NCBI GenBank assembly: GCA_017305515.1 | Contig: JAFKKP010000304.1 | Coordinates: 1 to 55,736 of the forward strand | Direction of reading: 5' to 3' | Source of the DNA: Hyphomicrobiales bacterium | Lineage (GTDB): Bacteria; Pseudomonadota; Alphaproteobacteria; Rhizobiales; Xanthobacteraceae | DNA length: 55,736 nt | In this document: positions 44,351 through 54,613 of the stretch, piece after piece | Layout of the letters: each line of letters starts with the position of its first letter | How positions within the stretch are numbered: position 1 is the first letter of the stretch | Notes under the pieces: generated by a model | Told to the model about the DNA's origin: nothing | Database searches by the model: none | What the model saw: the letters and a program-made list of their open reading frames with translations, nothing else | Translations under genes and position numbers: made by a program

Positions 44351-44370
44351 GCGGCGATACTAGTCGCCGC
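44351..44370 (-). other. hairpin in the glnB-glnA gap
   Basis: GCGGCGA and TCGCCGC form a perfect seven-base-pair stem with a TACTAG loop, halfway between glnB and glnA. No T-run follows on either strand. It may set differential mRNA stability or processing of the two messages. Confidence 0.5.
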
Positions 44371-44441
44371 CGCGGGCGCAGCACAAGACGGTGCGCCGGA
44401 GCGGCTTGCGAAGATTTTTATTCCAGAATGGCGGGCAGGCG

Positions 44442-44906
<465 letters not shown>

Positions 44907-44961
44907 TCACACCCTGTCCGTGACGGGCAGGGTGCAGCAAATCCAATGTTGGGCCGTTAAA

Positions 44962-44978
44962 AGCAGGGTCCATGCCAA
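44962..44978 (-). promoter_or_regulatory. sigma-54 promoter for glnB-glnA
   Basis: Read on the minus strand, TTGGCATGGACCCTGCT matches the sigma-54 consensus YTGGCACGRNNNTTGCW at all but two defined positions, with the GG and GC exactly 10 bases apart. Transcription would start near 44951 and give a leader of about 170 bases. I found no convincing NtrC site upstream. Confidence 0.7.
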
Positions 44979-45152
44979 TCGTTAATCGCACGCGATTTGT
45001 TTGTGCTATCAGTCCGTTAGCGGCGCGGGCGACGGTTGCGCCTCGTCTGCGTAGAGAACAGAAGCCGCGCGATTAGGCAATATGCCTTTCTGTTGAGCAG
45101 ACGTTTCCGGATGCGATGCCTCAGGATGAGGCGCAAAGGTGAGGCAAGCGGC

Positions 45153-46637
45153 ATGGAAATTCTCGGCGTGTCCGAAATGGCTAAAGCCGATGCAGCGGCC
45201 ATCGCGGGCGGCACCAGCGGATTTGCGCTGATGCGATCCGCCGGACGTGCCGTTGCGCGTGCTGCTTTGGAGATGGCGCCGGAGGGGCCGATCCTCATCG
45301 TGGCCGGGCGCGGCAACAATGGCGGCGACGGGTTCGTTGCGGCCTCGATCCTGGCTGCGGCCAACCGCGAGGTGCGCGTCATTCTGCTTTGCGAGCGCGC
45401 CTCACTCAAAGGCGACGCGGCGCGCGCCGCAACTGAGTGGACAGGCGAGGTGCTGCCTTGCGATCCGGCGTCGATCGGCAGGCCGTCGCTTATCATTGAT
45501 GCGCTGTTCGGTGCCGGTCTCGACCGCGAAGTGAAGGGCGATCCGCGCGCGATGATCGAGGCGATCAACGCCAACGGCGCGCCGATCCTGAGTATCGATT
45601 TACCGAGCGGCATTCACGGCGACAGTGGTGCCGTGATGGGCGTGGCGGTGAATGCCGCGCGCACCGTGACGTTCTTCCGGCGCAAGCCCGCGCATCTTCT
45701 GCTGCCCGGACGGCTGCATTGCGGCGAGGTCACAGTCGCCGACATCGGTATCGCGCGCGAAATTCTCGATACGATCAGGCCGCAGACATTCGAGAATGTG
45801 CCGGACCTGTGGGCCGACGCATTTCCCGTACCGGAGATCGACGGACACAAATATGCGCGCGGACATGCGGTGGTCGTTTCGGGCGATATGGCTTCAACCG
45901 GTGCGGCGCGGTTGTCTGCGCGAGGAGCGTTGCGCGCGGGCGCGGGACTGGTGACGCTGGCGTCGCCGCGCGATGCGCTTGCGGTCAACGCCGCCGCCTT
46001 GACGGCGGTGATGGTGCGCGCCATCGACAGCGTGCAGCAGTTCAGCGAACTGATGAGCGACAAGCGGCTAAATTCGATTGTGATCGGGCCGGGTGCGGGG
46101 ATCGGCGAGCGTACGCGGAATTTCGTCAATGCCGTTTTGAAATTGCAGCGAAGCGTCGTGCTCGACGCGGATGCGCTCACAAGTTTCGCCGGCGATTCGG
46201 ATTCGCTGTTCGCTGCGATCAAGAAACAAACCGCGCCGCAGATTGTGCTGACGCCGCATGAGGGCGAATTCAAAAGATTGTTCGCAACTATCGAAGGCTC
46301 GAAACTGGTTCGCGCCCGCGCCGCCGCGCAAAAATCCGGCGCTGTCGTTCTGTTGAAAGGTCCTGACACTATTGTCGCCGCGCCCGACGGGCGCGCATCG
46401 ATTGCCGCGAACGCTCCGCCGTGGCTTGCGACGGCGGGATCGGGCGATGTGCTCGCCGGATTCATCGGCGGATTGCTGGCGCAGGGCGTGCCGTCATTCG
46501 AGGCCGCGAGTATCGGCGTGTGGCTGCATGGCGAGGCGGGTCACGCCTTCGGTCCCGGATTGATCGCGGAGGACTTGCCGGACATGTTGCCCGAAGTGTT
46601 TCGCAATCTCTATGACGAGTTGGGTGTCGGCTACTAG
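45153..46637 (+). CDS. nnr: bifunctional NAD(P)HX epimerase/dehydratase
   Basis: 494 residues from the ATG at 45153; the in-frame sequence before it is Arg-rich and unlikely. The N-terminal epimerase (about 1-210) has the motif IVAGRGNNGGDGFVAASIL and ILSIDLPSGIHGDSG. The C-terminal dehydratase (about 215-494) has HKYARGHAVVVSGD, IVIGPGAGIG, IVLTPHEGEFKRLF and TAGSGDVLAGFIGGLLAQG. The protein repairs hydrated NADH and NADPH using ATP or ADP. It diverges from glnB; its stop overlaps that of the converging gene at CTAG. Confidence 0.95.
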   Translation: MEILGVSEMAKADAAAIAGGTSGFALMRSAGRAVARAALEMAPEGPILIVAGRGNNGGDGFVAASILAAANREVRVILLCERASLKGDAARAATEWTGEVLPCDPASIGRPSLIIDALFGAGLDREVKGDPRAMIEAINANGAPILSIDLPSGIHGDSGAVMGVAVNAARTVTFFRRKPAHLLLPGRLHCGEVTVADIGIAREILDTIRPQTFENVPDLWADAFPVPEIDGHKYARGHAVVVSGDMASTGAARLSARGALRAGAGLVTLASPRDALAVNAAALTAVMVRAIDSVQQFSELMSDKRLNSIVIGPGAGIGERTRNFVNAVLKLQRSVVLDADALTSFAGDSDSLFAAIKKQTAPQIVLTPHEGEFKRLFATIEGSKLVRARAAAQKSGAVVLLKGPDTIVAAPDGRASIAANAPPWLATAGSGDVLAGFIGGLLAQGVPSFEAASIGVWLHGEAGHAFGPGLIAEDLPDMLPEVFRNLYDELGVGY

Positions 46638-47929
46638 CTCACCGAATAGTGCCGCACGAACCTCAGCGACACCCAGTCGATGCCGGTCGATTCCATCAGC
46701 CATTGCCCGGAATGTTCGGCGAGAAACGCGATGCGCTGGGTTTGACCGCCCGTCAGCAGCAGCGTGTCGAGCCAGAACGGCTTCCAGCCGTCATCGAGCC
46801 TGTCCAGCAGGCGGAAGTGATGCCCGTGCAGACGAAACACGATTGGCTTTGTGTCCTTGTTCGTGAGCGCAATGACGGCTGCGCGGCCCCGCTTGATCTG
46901 GAAGGCGGGCGCTGCATTCGCCGTAAAATCTGAAGGCGCGATCCACGGCGCCTTGCCGTCGAGTTGAAGCTCGATGCGTGTCGCGTTTTTGAGATCGATT
47001 TGCGCGGGCAGATGCGATGACGGCAATGCGGAAGCAGGCGGCAGCGGTGCGGGGCGCAGCGCATCGCCGGTAATCGCGATCTGGCCAATTTTTCGTGGCC
47101 CCGATCCGTCGAAGAGCGTGATCGCCGAAGTCCCGGCTTGCGGCGCGTCGATGAACACGTCGGTGCGCGATCCCGGTGCGAGCACAAGTTGTCCGTCGCG
47201 CGCGACAAATGGTTCAGCCGGCTGGCTGTCGATGGCCATCACGCGCAGTTCGAGACTGTCGATCTTCAGCCCGATGGGCATGCGCTGGCAGGCGTTGATG
47301 ATACGCAGCCGCAGCCGCTCGTTGGGGCGCAGCTTGAGATCAAGGCTCGGCTGGCGGTTGGCGGTATAGACGGTGATCGCGTCCTTCGGATCGGTGCCGG
47401 GCGCGATGGCGCGACCGTCCGGCATCAGCCGCCAGTCCTCGATCAGCAGAACCTCGTCGCGGTCTGTGGCGGGCTTGCTGTCTTCGACGATCAGGGGCGT
47501 GACGGGTGCCAAACCATCCAATAGCCGTCCATCAAGCAGGAACGTCCCGGCTTGCCGCAGCGGGATCGTCAGATCGGTGGTCGCGCCGCTGGCGGCGGGC
47601 TTGACAACAGTCAGCGGCTCAATCGTGTTCAGTCCGTCGAAACCGATCAAGTTCCATGCACTTAGGCTGGAAAGCTCGCTTGTCAGCGAAACTTGAAACT
47701 CTTCGCCTTGCCGCAAGCGCAGGCTTGCCGATTGGCCGTTACTCTCAAGCAGGCTGACCGGCGACTCAGGCAAGTCGGCCTTGAGCCTCGTCTTTCGCGC
47801 GACAGCCCGCAGCGCCAGCCTTTTTGCACCCTGCGCGAACGCCGGAAATCCGGCGATGCCGGTCAAAGCCAGAGCGCCGAGACCTGCGAGAATGGCCCGG
47901 CGAAGGGGCAAAAAATCCTGATTTTCCAT
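46634..47929 (-). CDS. multicopper-oxidase-fold exported protein lacking copper ligands (SufI/FtsP-like)
   Basis: 431 residues from the ATG at 47929. A Tat-like signal (RRAILAGLGALALTGIAGFPAFA) precedes a body with three cupredoxin domains. Normal copper motifs are replaced: the HWHG position reads AWNLIGFDGLN, the HxH of the first domain reads LLDGRLLDGL, and the C-terminal HCHxxxHxxxGM region reads QWLMESTGIDW. Only HGHHFRLLD remains of the last domain. Copper oxidase activity is therefore unlikely. FtsP/SufI is a known copper-less, Tat-exported relative tied to cell division, but homology to it is not tested here. Confidence 0.75.
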   Translation of the reverse strand: MENQDFLPLRRAILAGLGALALTGIAGFPAFAQGAKRLALRAVARKTRLKADLPESPVSLLESNGQSASLRLRQGEEFQVSLTSELSSLSAWNLIGFDGLNTIEPLTVVKPAASGATTDLTIPLRQAGTFLLDGRLLDGLAPVTPLIVEDSKPATDRDEVLLIEDWRLMPDGRAIAPGTDPKDAITVYTANRQPSLDLKLRPNERLRLRIINACQRMPIGLKIDSLELRVMAIDSQPAEPFVARDGQLVLAPGSRTDVFIDAPQAGTSAITLFDGSGPRKIGQIAITGDALRPAPLPPASALPSSHLPAQIDLKNATRIELQLDGKAPWIAPSDFTANAAPAFQIKRGRAAVIALTNKDTKPIVFRLHGHHFRLLDRLDDGWKPFWLDTLLLTGGQTQRIAFLAEHSGQWLMESTGIDWVSLRFVRHYSVS

Positions 47930-48079
47930 CACAAATGCGGACCATTTTCCGCCCCCAAAGTCCAGCCACGGGCGGGACGCTAAGGCGTGGCGGCACAAGC
48001 CATTTTCTTGCTGCGAAGCGTGACCCCCATGTTATAAGCCCGCGGCTCACGGCAGTGCCGCTGGACTAAAACGCGCTGC

Positions 48080-48164
48080 GCGGGCGTGGCGGAATTGGTA
48101 GACGCAGCAGGTTTAGGTTCTGCCGTCGAAAGATGTGGGGGTTCGAGTCCCTCCGCCCGCACCA
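48080..48164 (+). tRNA. tRNA-Leu (anticodon UAG)
   Basis: The acceptor GCGGGCG/CGCCCGC, the anticodon loop TTTAGGT (anticodon TAG), a long variable arm and the T-arm with TTCGAGT mark a class II leucine tRNA. The CCA end is encoded. Confidence 0.95.
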
Positions 48165-48285
48165 ACGCGCACCCGTTAGCGCAAATCGAATTCAGGCAGA
48201 CGCATCCGCAAGGAAACGCCGTCCGCATCCATTGTTGTCACGAACCCGGCTGATGCCGGGCCAGCTCGGGAAGAAGATTGAGGCC

Positions 48286-49644
48286 ATGCAGGTTACCGAA
48301 ACCCTCGCCGAGGGATTGAAGCACGAGTTCAAGGTCAGCGTTCCGGCCTCCGACATCGACGCGAAGGTGGATGCACGCCTCGCCGACATGAAGGACAAGG
48401 TGAAGTTGAACGGATTCCGCCCCGGCAAGGTGCCGGTCGCGCATCTGAAGAAAGTGTATGGCCGATCGGTTGCCGCCGAAGCCGTCAACGATCTCATTCG
48501 CGACACCAATGCGGGCATCTTCACCGAGCGCGGCTTTCGCCTTGCGACCGAGCCGAAGATCACGATGCCGACCGAGGACAAGGAAATCGAGGATATTCTC
48601 GCCGGCAAGTCCGACCTGAATTATTCGGTCGCCATCGAGATCGTGCCGCCGATTGAACTGGCCGATTTCAAAACCTTCAACGTCGAAAAGCCGGTTGCGG
48701 ATGTGACCGACGCCGATGTCGACGAGGCGCTCAAGCGCGTCGCCGAGCAGAACCGTCCGTTCTCCGCCAAGGGCGAGGGTGCGGCTGCCGAGAAGGGCGA
48801 CCGCGTTACCGTTGCATTCAAGGGCGAGATCGGCGGCGTGCCGTTCGAAGGCGGCGAAGGCTCCGACATTCCGGTTGTGATCGGCTCAAACACTTTCATT
48901 CCGGGCTTCGAGGATCAGCTCATCGGCATCAAGGCCGGCGAGACGCGCAAAGTGAAGGCCTCGTTCCCGCAGAACTACACGGCCGAACATCTGGCCGGCA
49001 AGGATGCCGAGTTCGAGACGACCGCGAACCTCGTCGAAGCGCCGCAGGATGTCGCCATCGACGACGAATTCGCAAAGTCGCTCGGCATGGAATCGCTCGA
49101 CAAGCTGAAAGAAGCGATGCGCGAGCGTCTCGGTTTCGAGTTCACCGGCGCATCGCGCCAGCGTCTCAAGCGCATTCTGCTCGACAAGCTCGACGAGTCG
49201 CACAAATTCGATCCGCCGCCGTCGCTCGTCGAGGAAGAATTCCGCCTGATGTGGAATTCGATCGAGGCGGAAATGAAATCGACCGGCAAGACCTTCGCCG
49301 ACGAGAAGACGACGGAAGAAGAAGCCAAGGCGGAGTATCAGAAGATCGCCGACCGCCGCGTGCGGCTCGGCCTTGTGCTGTCTGAGATCGGCGAGAAGAA
49401 CAAGATCACCGTGACCGACGAAGAAGTCAGCCGCGCGCTGATCGAGCGTGCGCGCCAGTCGCCGGGCCGCGAGAAGGAAGTCTGGGATTTTTATCGCAGC
49501 AATCCGCAGGCGTTGGCGCAGATCCGCGCGCCGATCTACGAGGACAAGGTCGTCGACTTTATTCTTGAACTCGCCAACGTCACCGAGAAGAAGGTGACGC
49601 GCGAGGATCTGCTCAAGGAAGACGAAGACGAGAAGGCGGCCTGA
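48286..49644 (+). CDS. tig: trigger factor
   Basis: 452 residues from the ATG at 48286. The N-terminal ribosome-binding domain begins [17 protein letters not shown] and has the loop [19 protein letters not shown] (about 45-63). The FKBP-like prolyl isomerase domain spans about 160-245 ([31 protein letters not shown]). The C-terminal helical chaperone domain ends in a Glu/Asp/Lys-rich tail. It binds nascent chains at the ribosome exit. Upstream tRNA-Leu is co-directional. clpP usually follows tig closely; here a minus-strand gene lies between. Confidence 0.97.
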   Translation: MQVTETLAEGLKHEFKVSVPASDIDAKVDARLADMKDKVKLNGFRPGKVPVAHLKKVYGRSVAAEAVNDLIRDTNAGIFTERGFRLATEPKITMPTEDKEIEDILAGKSDLNYSVAIEIVPPIELADFKTFNVEKPVADVTDADVDEALKRVAEQNRPFSAKGEGAAAEKGDRVTVAFKGEIGGVPFEGGEGSDIPVVIGSNTFIPGFEDQLIGIKAGETRKVKASFPQNYTAEHLAGKDAEFETTANLVEAPQDVAIDDEFAKSLGMESLDKLKEAMRERLGFEFTGASRQRLKRILLDKLDESHKFDPPPSLVEEEFRLMWNSIEAEMKSTGKTFADEKTTEEEAKAEYQKIADRRVRLGLVLSEIGEKNKITVTDEEVSRALIERARQSPGREKEVWDFYRSNPQALAQIRAPIYEDKVVDFILELANVTEKKVTREDLLKEDEDEKAA

Positions 49645-49654
49645 TTTGGCGCGG

Positions 49655-50089
49655 TCAGTCCGGCCGCGCCGCGATCAGCGCGTCGAGCTTAATCAGCACG
49701 ACAGGCTTGGTGCCGTCCGTCACTTCGCTGCGGATGGTGAAAATCGCGTCCTTCTTCTCCGGACGATGGACGATGTCGACGATCTGCGCCTGACCCGTCA
49801 GCACCATGCCGGGACGCACCGGGCGCTGCAGGTCGATCTCGAACCGCTTGCCGGCAATTCCGGCGACATGCCACCACAGGGCTTCGGCGATCAGCCGCTG
49901 ATAGACCGCCATCGTGTGCAGGCCGCTTGCGATGATGCCGCCGAATGGGCCGTTCTTCGCGGCTGCCGGATCGTTGTGAATGAACAGCGGATCGTATTTG
50001 TTGGCGAAGTCGAGAATCTCGGCTTCCTCCATCCGATAAGTGCCGAACGGAAAAATCCGGCCGATCTCGATGTCCTGCGCGTAAAGCAT
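49655..50089 (-). CDS. MaoC family dehydratase
   Basis: 144 residues of hotdog fold. The hydratase-2 motif is DFANKYDPLFIHNDPAAAKNGPFGGIIASGLHTMAV (about 27-62), with the Asp and His used for hydration. RFEIDLQRPVRPGMVLTGQAQIVDI follows. It should act on an enoyl-CoA or similar substrate, which is not known. It sits on the opposite strand between tig and clpP, converging on tig with 10 bases between the stops. Confidence 0.88.
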   Translation of the reverse strand: MLYAQDIEIGRIFPFGTYRMEEAEILDFANKYDPLFIHNDPAAAKNGPFGGIIASGLHTMAVYQRLIAEALWWHVAGIAGKRFEIDLQRPVRPGMVLTGQAQIVDIVHRPEKKDAIFTIRSEVTDGTKPVVLIKLDALIAARPD

Positions 50090-50334
50090 TCACGTCTCAC
50101 TTAATTATGTATCGGGCGCTGGTGCGCCGGAGTTTCGCATTAACGATAGCGGCGGTTCGCCATCGCTGCATGCTTTTCGCAGGGGACCGAATCGGCTTCA
50201 ACTGCGGCGTTTTCCGCCTTCACAACGTCCTCCTTTGCCCTTGTGGTGAAACGCGAGGGCTATATCTGTAAGGCCCATACGTTCTGCATCACGGGGCAAT
50301 AGCCCGTCTGCCCCTTCCAACCCTCAGGTGATTA

Positions 50335-50973
50335 ATGCGCGATCCGGTTGAAACCTACATGAACCTTGTGCCGATGGTGGTCGAGCAGACCAATCGCGGC
50401 GAACGGGCTTACGATATTTTCTCGCGACTTCTGAAAGAGCGCATCATCTTCGTCACCGGCCCGGTCGAGGACGGCATGTCGGTGCTGGTCGTCGCGCAGC
50501 TTCTGTTTCTGGAAGCGGAAAATCCGAAGAAGGAAATCTCGATGTACATCAACTCGCCGGGCGGCGTGGTGACATCGGGCCTTGCGATCTACGACACCAT
50601 GCAGTTCATCCGCCCGCCGGTCTCGACGCTTTGTACGGGACAAGCCGCGTCGATGGGATCGCTGCTGCTCGCTGCCGGTCACAAGGACATGCGCTTCTCG
50701 CTGCCGAATTCGCGCATCATGGTCCACCAGCCGTCCGGCGGTTTCCAGGGACAGGCCACCGACATCATGCTGCACGCGCAGGAAATCCTGAATCTGAAAA
50801 AGCGGCTCAACGAAATCTACCACAAGCACACCGGCCAGCCGATCAAGGCGATCGAGGATGCGCTGGAGCGCGACAAGTTCCTCACCGCCGAAATGGCGCG
50901 CGACTTCGGTCTCGTCGACAAGGTGATCGACAAGCGATCGGACGATCCGGCGGCGCTGAAGACCGGCGGCTGA
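50335..50973 (+). CDS. clpP: ATP-dependent Clp protease proteolytic subunit
   Basis: 212 residues. The catalytic triad is S106 ([11 protein letters not shown]), H131 ([10 protein letters not shown]) and D180. [20 protein letters not shown] is the usual oxyanion segment. It forms the two-ring protease that works with ClpX or ClpA. A 245-base leader separates it from the MaoC gene and a terminator follows the stop, so it looks transcribed alone. clpX, its common next gene in this family, is not in the window; the CHAT gene comes next. Confidence 0.97.
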   Translation: MRDPVETYMNLVPMVVEQTNRGERAYDIFSRLLKERIIFVTGPVEDGMSVLVVAQLLFLEAENPKKEISMYINSPGGVVTSGLAIYDTMQFIRPPVSTLCTGQAASMGSLLLAAGHKDMRFSLPNSRIMVHQPSGGFQGQATDIMLHAQEILNLKKRLNEIYHKHTGQPIKAIEDALERDKFLTAEMARDFGLVDKVIDKRSDDPAALKTGG

Positions 50974-51007
50974 TGCGCCCGGTTGCGGTATCCGGATGAC
51001 TACGACG

Positions 51008-51031
51008 CGGGCGCCTTCGGGCGCCCGTTTT
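51008..51031 (+). terminator. terminator of clpP
   Basis: CGGGCGC pairs with GCGCCCG around a CTTCGG-type loop, followed by four T residues, 34 bases after the clpP stop. Confidence 0.75.
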
Positions 51032-51175
51032 CGCGAGGGGTTCCGCCGTGAACCTGCTTGACCGAAACACCGTCTCACAACCAGAATGCAGCCCATAATT
51101 GCACCGCATGCGCCGCCGCTGACGCCGCGCGATGACTGCAAAAAAATGCAGAAAAGCGATTGCCGGGAGACGACC

Positions 51176-54100
51176 ATGAGCGTGAATTTTTCGCGTCGCG
51201 CGATGTTCGCAGGTTTTGCGTTCTCAATCGCGCTTTCGTTCTCCGCGACCGCCTTCGCCTTCGACAAGGAAGCTGCTCTTGAGGCGTGTCGCGCTTCGGT
51301 CGGCCGACCCACCTATCAGGCGTGCAAGAAGGGCGGCGGCGATCATGAGACATGTTTCGCCAAGGCACGCGCGGTCGTGCAGCCGTGCTTCAAGGCGAAA
51401 CTGCCGACGGCGGCATTGTTCGATGCCGCGAAAGTCTCCGCGCCCGACGCCAAGGAAGCCGCCGAGACCGCCAAGGCCGTCGCCAATCTCGCGCCGCAGT
51501 CGCTGGTCGCGCCGCCGCGCACCGTCTCCGACATCACCGCAATCCTCGATCAGCAAAAGCCCGATCCGCAGAAGATCGCGGATTTGGCCGCCAAAGCGGA
51601 AGCTCCCGTTCCGGCCGGTCTGAAAGGCGTCGATCTCGCGGACTTCCATTACAAGCGCGCGCAGGCGCGCACGCTCCTCGGACGCAACGAAGGCGCGCTG
51701 CAAGACGCCGAAGCCGCCGTCACCAACGGCAAGGACAGCGATTACAAGAATGAAGGCAGCCGCTATGAAAACCTGCTGTCGCGGCGGTTGCGCGACTCCG
51801 GCGAGAGCAAGCGCGCCAACGCGATCATCCTCAAGCAGATCGCCGCGTTTTCAAACCAGACCAAAGGCAAGCTGTTCGGACTCTATTACAATCAGACGCT
51901 AACGGCCATCCGCAACGGCGACGTCACGACGGCGGAGTCCTACGTCGCGCGCAATCGCGCGCTGCTCAACGAGTCCCGCAAATGGCAGGTCTACAATATC
52001 TACGGCACGAGCTATCAGGCGTTCGTCGAAGACGGAGCCGCGCGCGTGGAAGAAGCGCGGGGACGCTACAAGGAAGCCGAGGAGGTCTATCACAAGGCCG
52101 CCGCATTCTACACCGCGACGCTCAAATATTTCCCGCAATGGGAAAGTGTGCCGGCCGACGGCGAGTTCGAGCGTTATGCCGATTGGGCAACCGCGTTTGA
52201 AGGCCGCGTGAAGGTCAAGCAGGGCCGCGTCGGCGAGGGCGAGGCGGATGTGCGCCGCGCGCTGCTCAGCCGCCTCAGCAAGTCGGGCAAATATCACGCC
52301 GACACAGCGGGCGTGCTTGCCGTTCTGGTCTACGTCATTCAGGAGCAGGGCCGTTACGCCGAAGCCGAGCAGTTGCAGCGTCAGGTCGTCGATATCTATC
52401 AGGGCCTTGGCTACGCGCCGGAGTCGCCGCAGAACGTCAACTCGAACATCTTCCTCGCGCAGATTCTCAATCTTGAGAAGAAAACCGACGAAGCCACCAA
52501 GCTGTTCGACCAGGTCGACGGCTGGACCGCGAAGTGGGATCCGACGCGCCGCGAATTGGCGAATGGCGGATTGGCCCGCGTTTCGCTGCTGCTCGGTCAG
52601 AAGAAGAACCCGGAGGCACTGGACGCGGCGCAAAAGGCGTTCGACCGTGAAATGAAGTCCTCCGGCGACAAGAGCTTCAACACGGCGGTGGCGCGGGGCT
52701 ATCTGGCGTCGGCGCTCGCCCGCAACGGCAAGCCGGCGGAGGCGCTCGCCGCATTCAAGCAATCGCTGCCGGTTCTGCTCAATGTTTCCGGCGGCAGCGG
52801 CGACGACGATTCCGGCTCGACTGCGGCGGCGCGCGAAAACCGCGTGCGCTTCGTGGTGGAAGGTTACATCCGCACGCTGGCGCTCAATCCGGATGCTGCG
52901 CCGCAGACCGTTGCCGACGAAACGTTCGGTCTGGCTGACGTGCTGCGCGGCCAGGCCGTGCAGCGCGCCTTGCAGGCGTCGTCTGTGCGCTCGGCTGCGA
53001 AGAATCCCGAACTTGCCGCGCTGGTTCGCACCTCGCAGGACACCGACAAGCGCATCGGGGCTGCGGTCGCAACACTGAACAATCTTCTGGCGCTGTCGCC
53101 CGCCGAGCGCGACGACAAGACCATCAAGATCACGCAGGCGGAAATCGCCTCGTTGCAGACGGCGAAGGCGCAGGCGCTGAAGGACATCGCCAGGAAGTTT
53201 CCCGATTACGGCAATCTGACCAACCCGCCGCCGCCGAGCGCGCCGGAATTGCAGAAGCTCCTGAGCGCGGATGAAGCGGTGCTGTCGTTCTATTTCGGCC
53301 AGTACGACAGTTTCGTCTGGGTGGTGCGCAAGGAAGGTCCGGTGCAGTTCGAGCGCATCAAGATGACGCTCGGCGATCTCAACGCCAAGGTCACGAAGCT
53401 GCGCGAGGCGCTGGAGCCGCAGGCGGCGATGATCTCGGACATTCCCGCGTTCGATCTCAAGACCGCGTCCGACCTTTACGACCAGCTTCTCAAGCCCACC
53501 GAAGCGACATGGAAGCCTGCGAAGAATCTGATCGTCGTCACCAACGGCGCGCTCGGTCTTCTGCCGCTGTCGCTTTTGCCAACCGCGCCATCCGCCATCA
53601 ACACCAACGACGACCCGCTGTTCTCGTCCTATCGAAAAGTGCCGTGGCTGGCGCGCACCCATGCGGTGACGCTCGTGCCGTCGTCGTCCGCGCTCCAGAC
53701 ATTGCGCAAGCTGCCCGCCGGAAAACCGTCGCGCCAGGAACTGGTTGCGTTCGGCGATCCATTGTTCAGCCAGGAGCAGGCCAACGAAGCGTCCAGCCAG
53801 GACACGACGAAGGTTGCCGACGCCGGCGCATCGAACGTCACGCGCGGCGTGCCGCTGCGTCGGCGCAACTCGCCGCAACTCGACAAGGCCGACAGCGCGA
53901 CATTGTCGATGCTGCCGCGTCTGCCGGACACCTCCGCCGAATTGAAATCGATTGCGGTCGCGTTGCAGGCCGATCCGTCGAAGGTTCTCAACCTCGGCAA
54001 GGATGCCAACGAGCAGAAGGTCAAAACGATGGACCTGTCCGGGTTCAAGGTGATCGCATTCGCAACGCATGGTCTCGTGCCGGGCGAACTTGACGGCCTG

Positions 54101-54541
54101 ACACAGCCCGCGCTCGCGTTGTCGGCGCCATCGCTGTCCGGCAGCGACGGCGACGGGCTACTGACGATGGAAGAAATCCTCACGCTGAAACTCGATGCCG
54201 ACTGGGTCGTGCTGTCGGCCTGCAACACCGGCGCGGGAGCAGGGGCGGGCGCGGAAGCCGCATCCGGTCTCGGCCGCGCGTTCTTCTACGCAGGCACGCG
54301 CGCACTGCTCGTCACGAACTGGTCCGTGCATTCGCAGTCGGCGCGTGAACTCGTGACCGATCTGTTCAAGCGGCAGGCGGACGATCCGAAAATCACGCGC
54401 GGCGAGGCGCTGCGGCAGGCGATGTTGGCGCTGGCGGACGGGCCGGGTTATGTCGGCACCGGCGGCAAGACCGAATTCGCCTACGCACATCCTTTATTCT
54501 GGGCGCCGTACTCAATTATTGGTGACGGCGGGGGACGCTGA
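51176..54541 (+). CDS. exported TPR-CHAT (caspase-like) protein
   Basis: 1121 residues from the ATG at 51176, with a GGGAGA ribosome-binding site. A signal peptide (about 1-28) ends in FAFA. A four-cysteine segment follows (about 36-70: EACRAS...QACKK...ETCFAK...QPCFK). A helical TPR-type region spans roughly 150-560 (for example HADTAGVLAVLVYVIQEQGRYAEAEQLQRQVV). The CHAT domain fills about 800-1121 with the presumed dyad H965 (AFATHGLVPGEL) and C1016 (LSACNTGAGAG), both intact. CHAT domains are clan CD cysteine proteases or related effectors. Location is predicted to be periplasmic. The substrate is unknown. Confidence 0.88.
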   Translation: MSVNFSRRAMFAGFAFSIALSFSATAFAFDKEAALEACRASVGRPTYQACKKGGGDHETCFAKARAVVQPCFKAKLPTAALFDAAKVSAPDAKEAAETAKAVANLAPQSLVAPPRTVSDITAILDQQKPDPQKIADLAAKAEAPVPAGLKGVDLADFHYKRAQARTLLGRNEGALQDAEAAVTNGKDSDYKNEGSRYENLLSRRLRDSGESKRANAIILKQIAAFSNQTKGKLFGLYYNQTLTAIRNGDVTTAESYVARNRALLNESRKWQVYNIYGTSYQAFVEDGAARVEEARGRYKEAEEVYHKAAAFYTATLKYFPQWESVPADGEFERYADWATAFEGRVKVKQGRVGEGEADVRRALLSRLSKSGKYHADTAGVLAVLVYVIQEQGRYAEAEQLQRQVVDIYQGLGYAPESPQNVNSNIFLAQILNLEKKTDEATKLFDQVDGWTAKWDPTRRELANGGLARVSLLLGQKKNPEALDAAQKAFDREMKSSGDKSFNTAVARGYLASALARNGKPAEALAAFKQSLPVLLNVSGGSGDDDSGSTAAARENRVRFVVEGYIRTLALNPDAAPQTVADETFGLADVLRGQAVQRALQASSVRSAAKNPELAALVRTSQDTDKRIGAAVATLNNLLALSPAERDDKTIKITQAEIASLQTAKAQALKDIARKFPDYGNLTNPPPPSAPELQKLLSADEAVLSFYFGQYDSFVWVVRKEGPVQFERIKMTLGDLNAKVTKLREALEPQAAMISDIPAFDLKTASDLYDQLLKPTEATWKPAKNLIVVTNGALGLLPLSLLPTAPSAINTNDDPLFSSYRKVPWLARTHAVTLVPSSSALQTLRKLPAGKPSRQELVAFGDPLFSQEQANEASSQDTTKVADAGASNVTRGVPLRRRNSPQLDKADSATLSMLPRLPDTSAELKSIAVALQADPSKVLNLGKDANEQKVKTMDLSGFKVIAFATHGLVPGELDGLTQPALALSAPSLSGSDGDGLLTMEEILTLKLDADWVVLSACNTGAGAGAGAEAASGLGRAFFYAGTRALLVTNWSVHSQSARELVTDLFKRQADDPKITRGEALRQAMLALADGPGYVGTGGKTEFAYAHPLFWAPYSIIGDGGGR

Positions 54542-54613
54542 ACCGCGCAGCGATTTTCCGCGACACATCATCGTGCTATAACCGCTTCAAATTGCGGGAC
54601 AGGAGAGCTTGTC

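Noticed and set aside
44988-45006. An NtrC site (GCAC...GTGC) upstream of the glnB sigma-54 promoter
   Set aside because: The half-sites are 11 bases apart instead of 7.
50239-50275. A sigma-32 promoter before clpP (CTTG with a TATAT-type -10)
   Set aside because: The spacing is about 15 bases, shorter than the 17-18 expected in alphaproteobacteria, and one -10 base does not fit.
51899-54070. A 723-codon open frame on the minus strand, antisense to the CHAT gene
   Set aside because: It is Arg- and His-rich without recognisable domains and is the complement of a protein with signal peptide, TPR and CHAT motifs.
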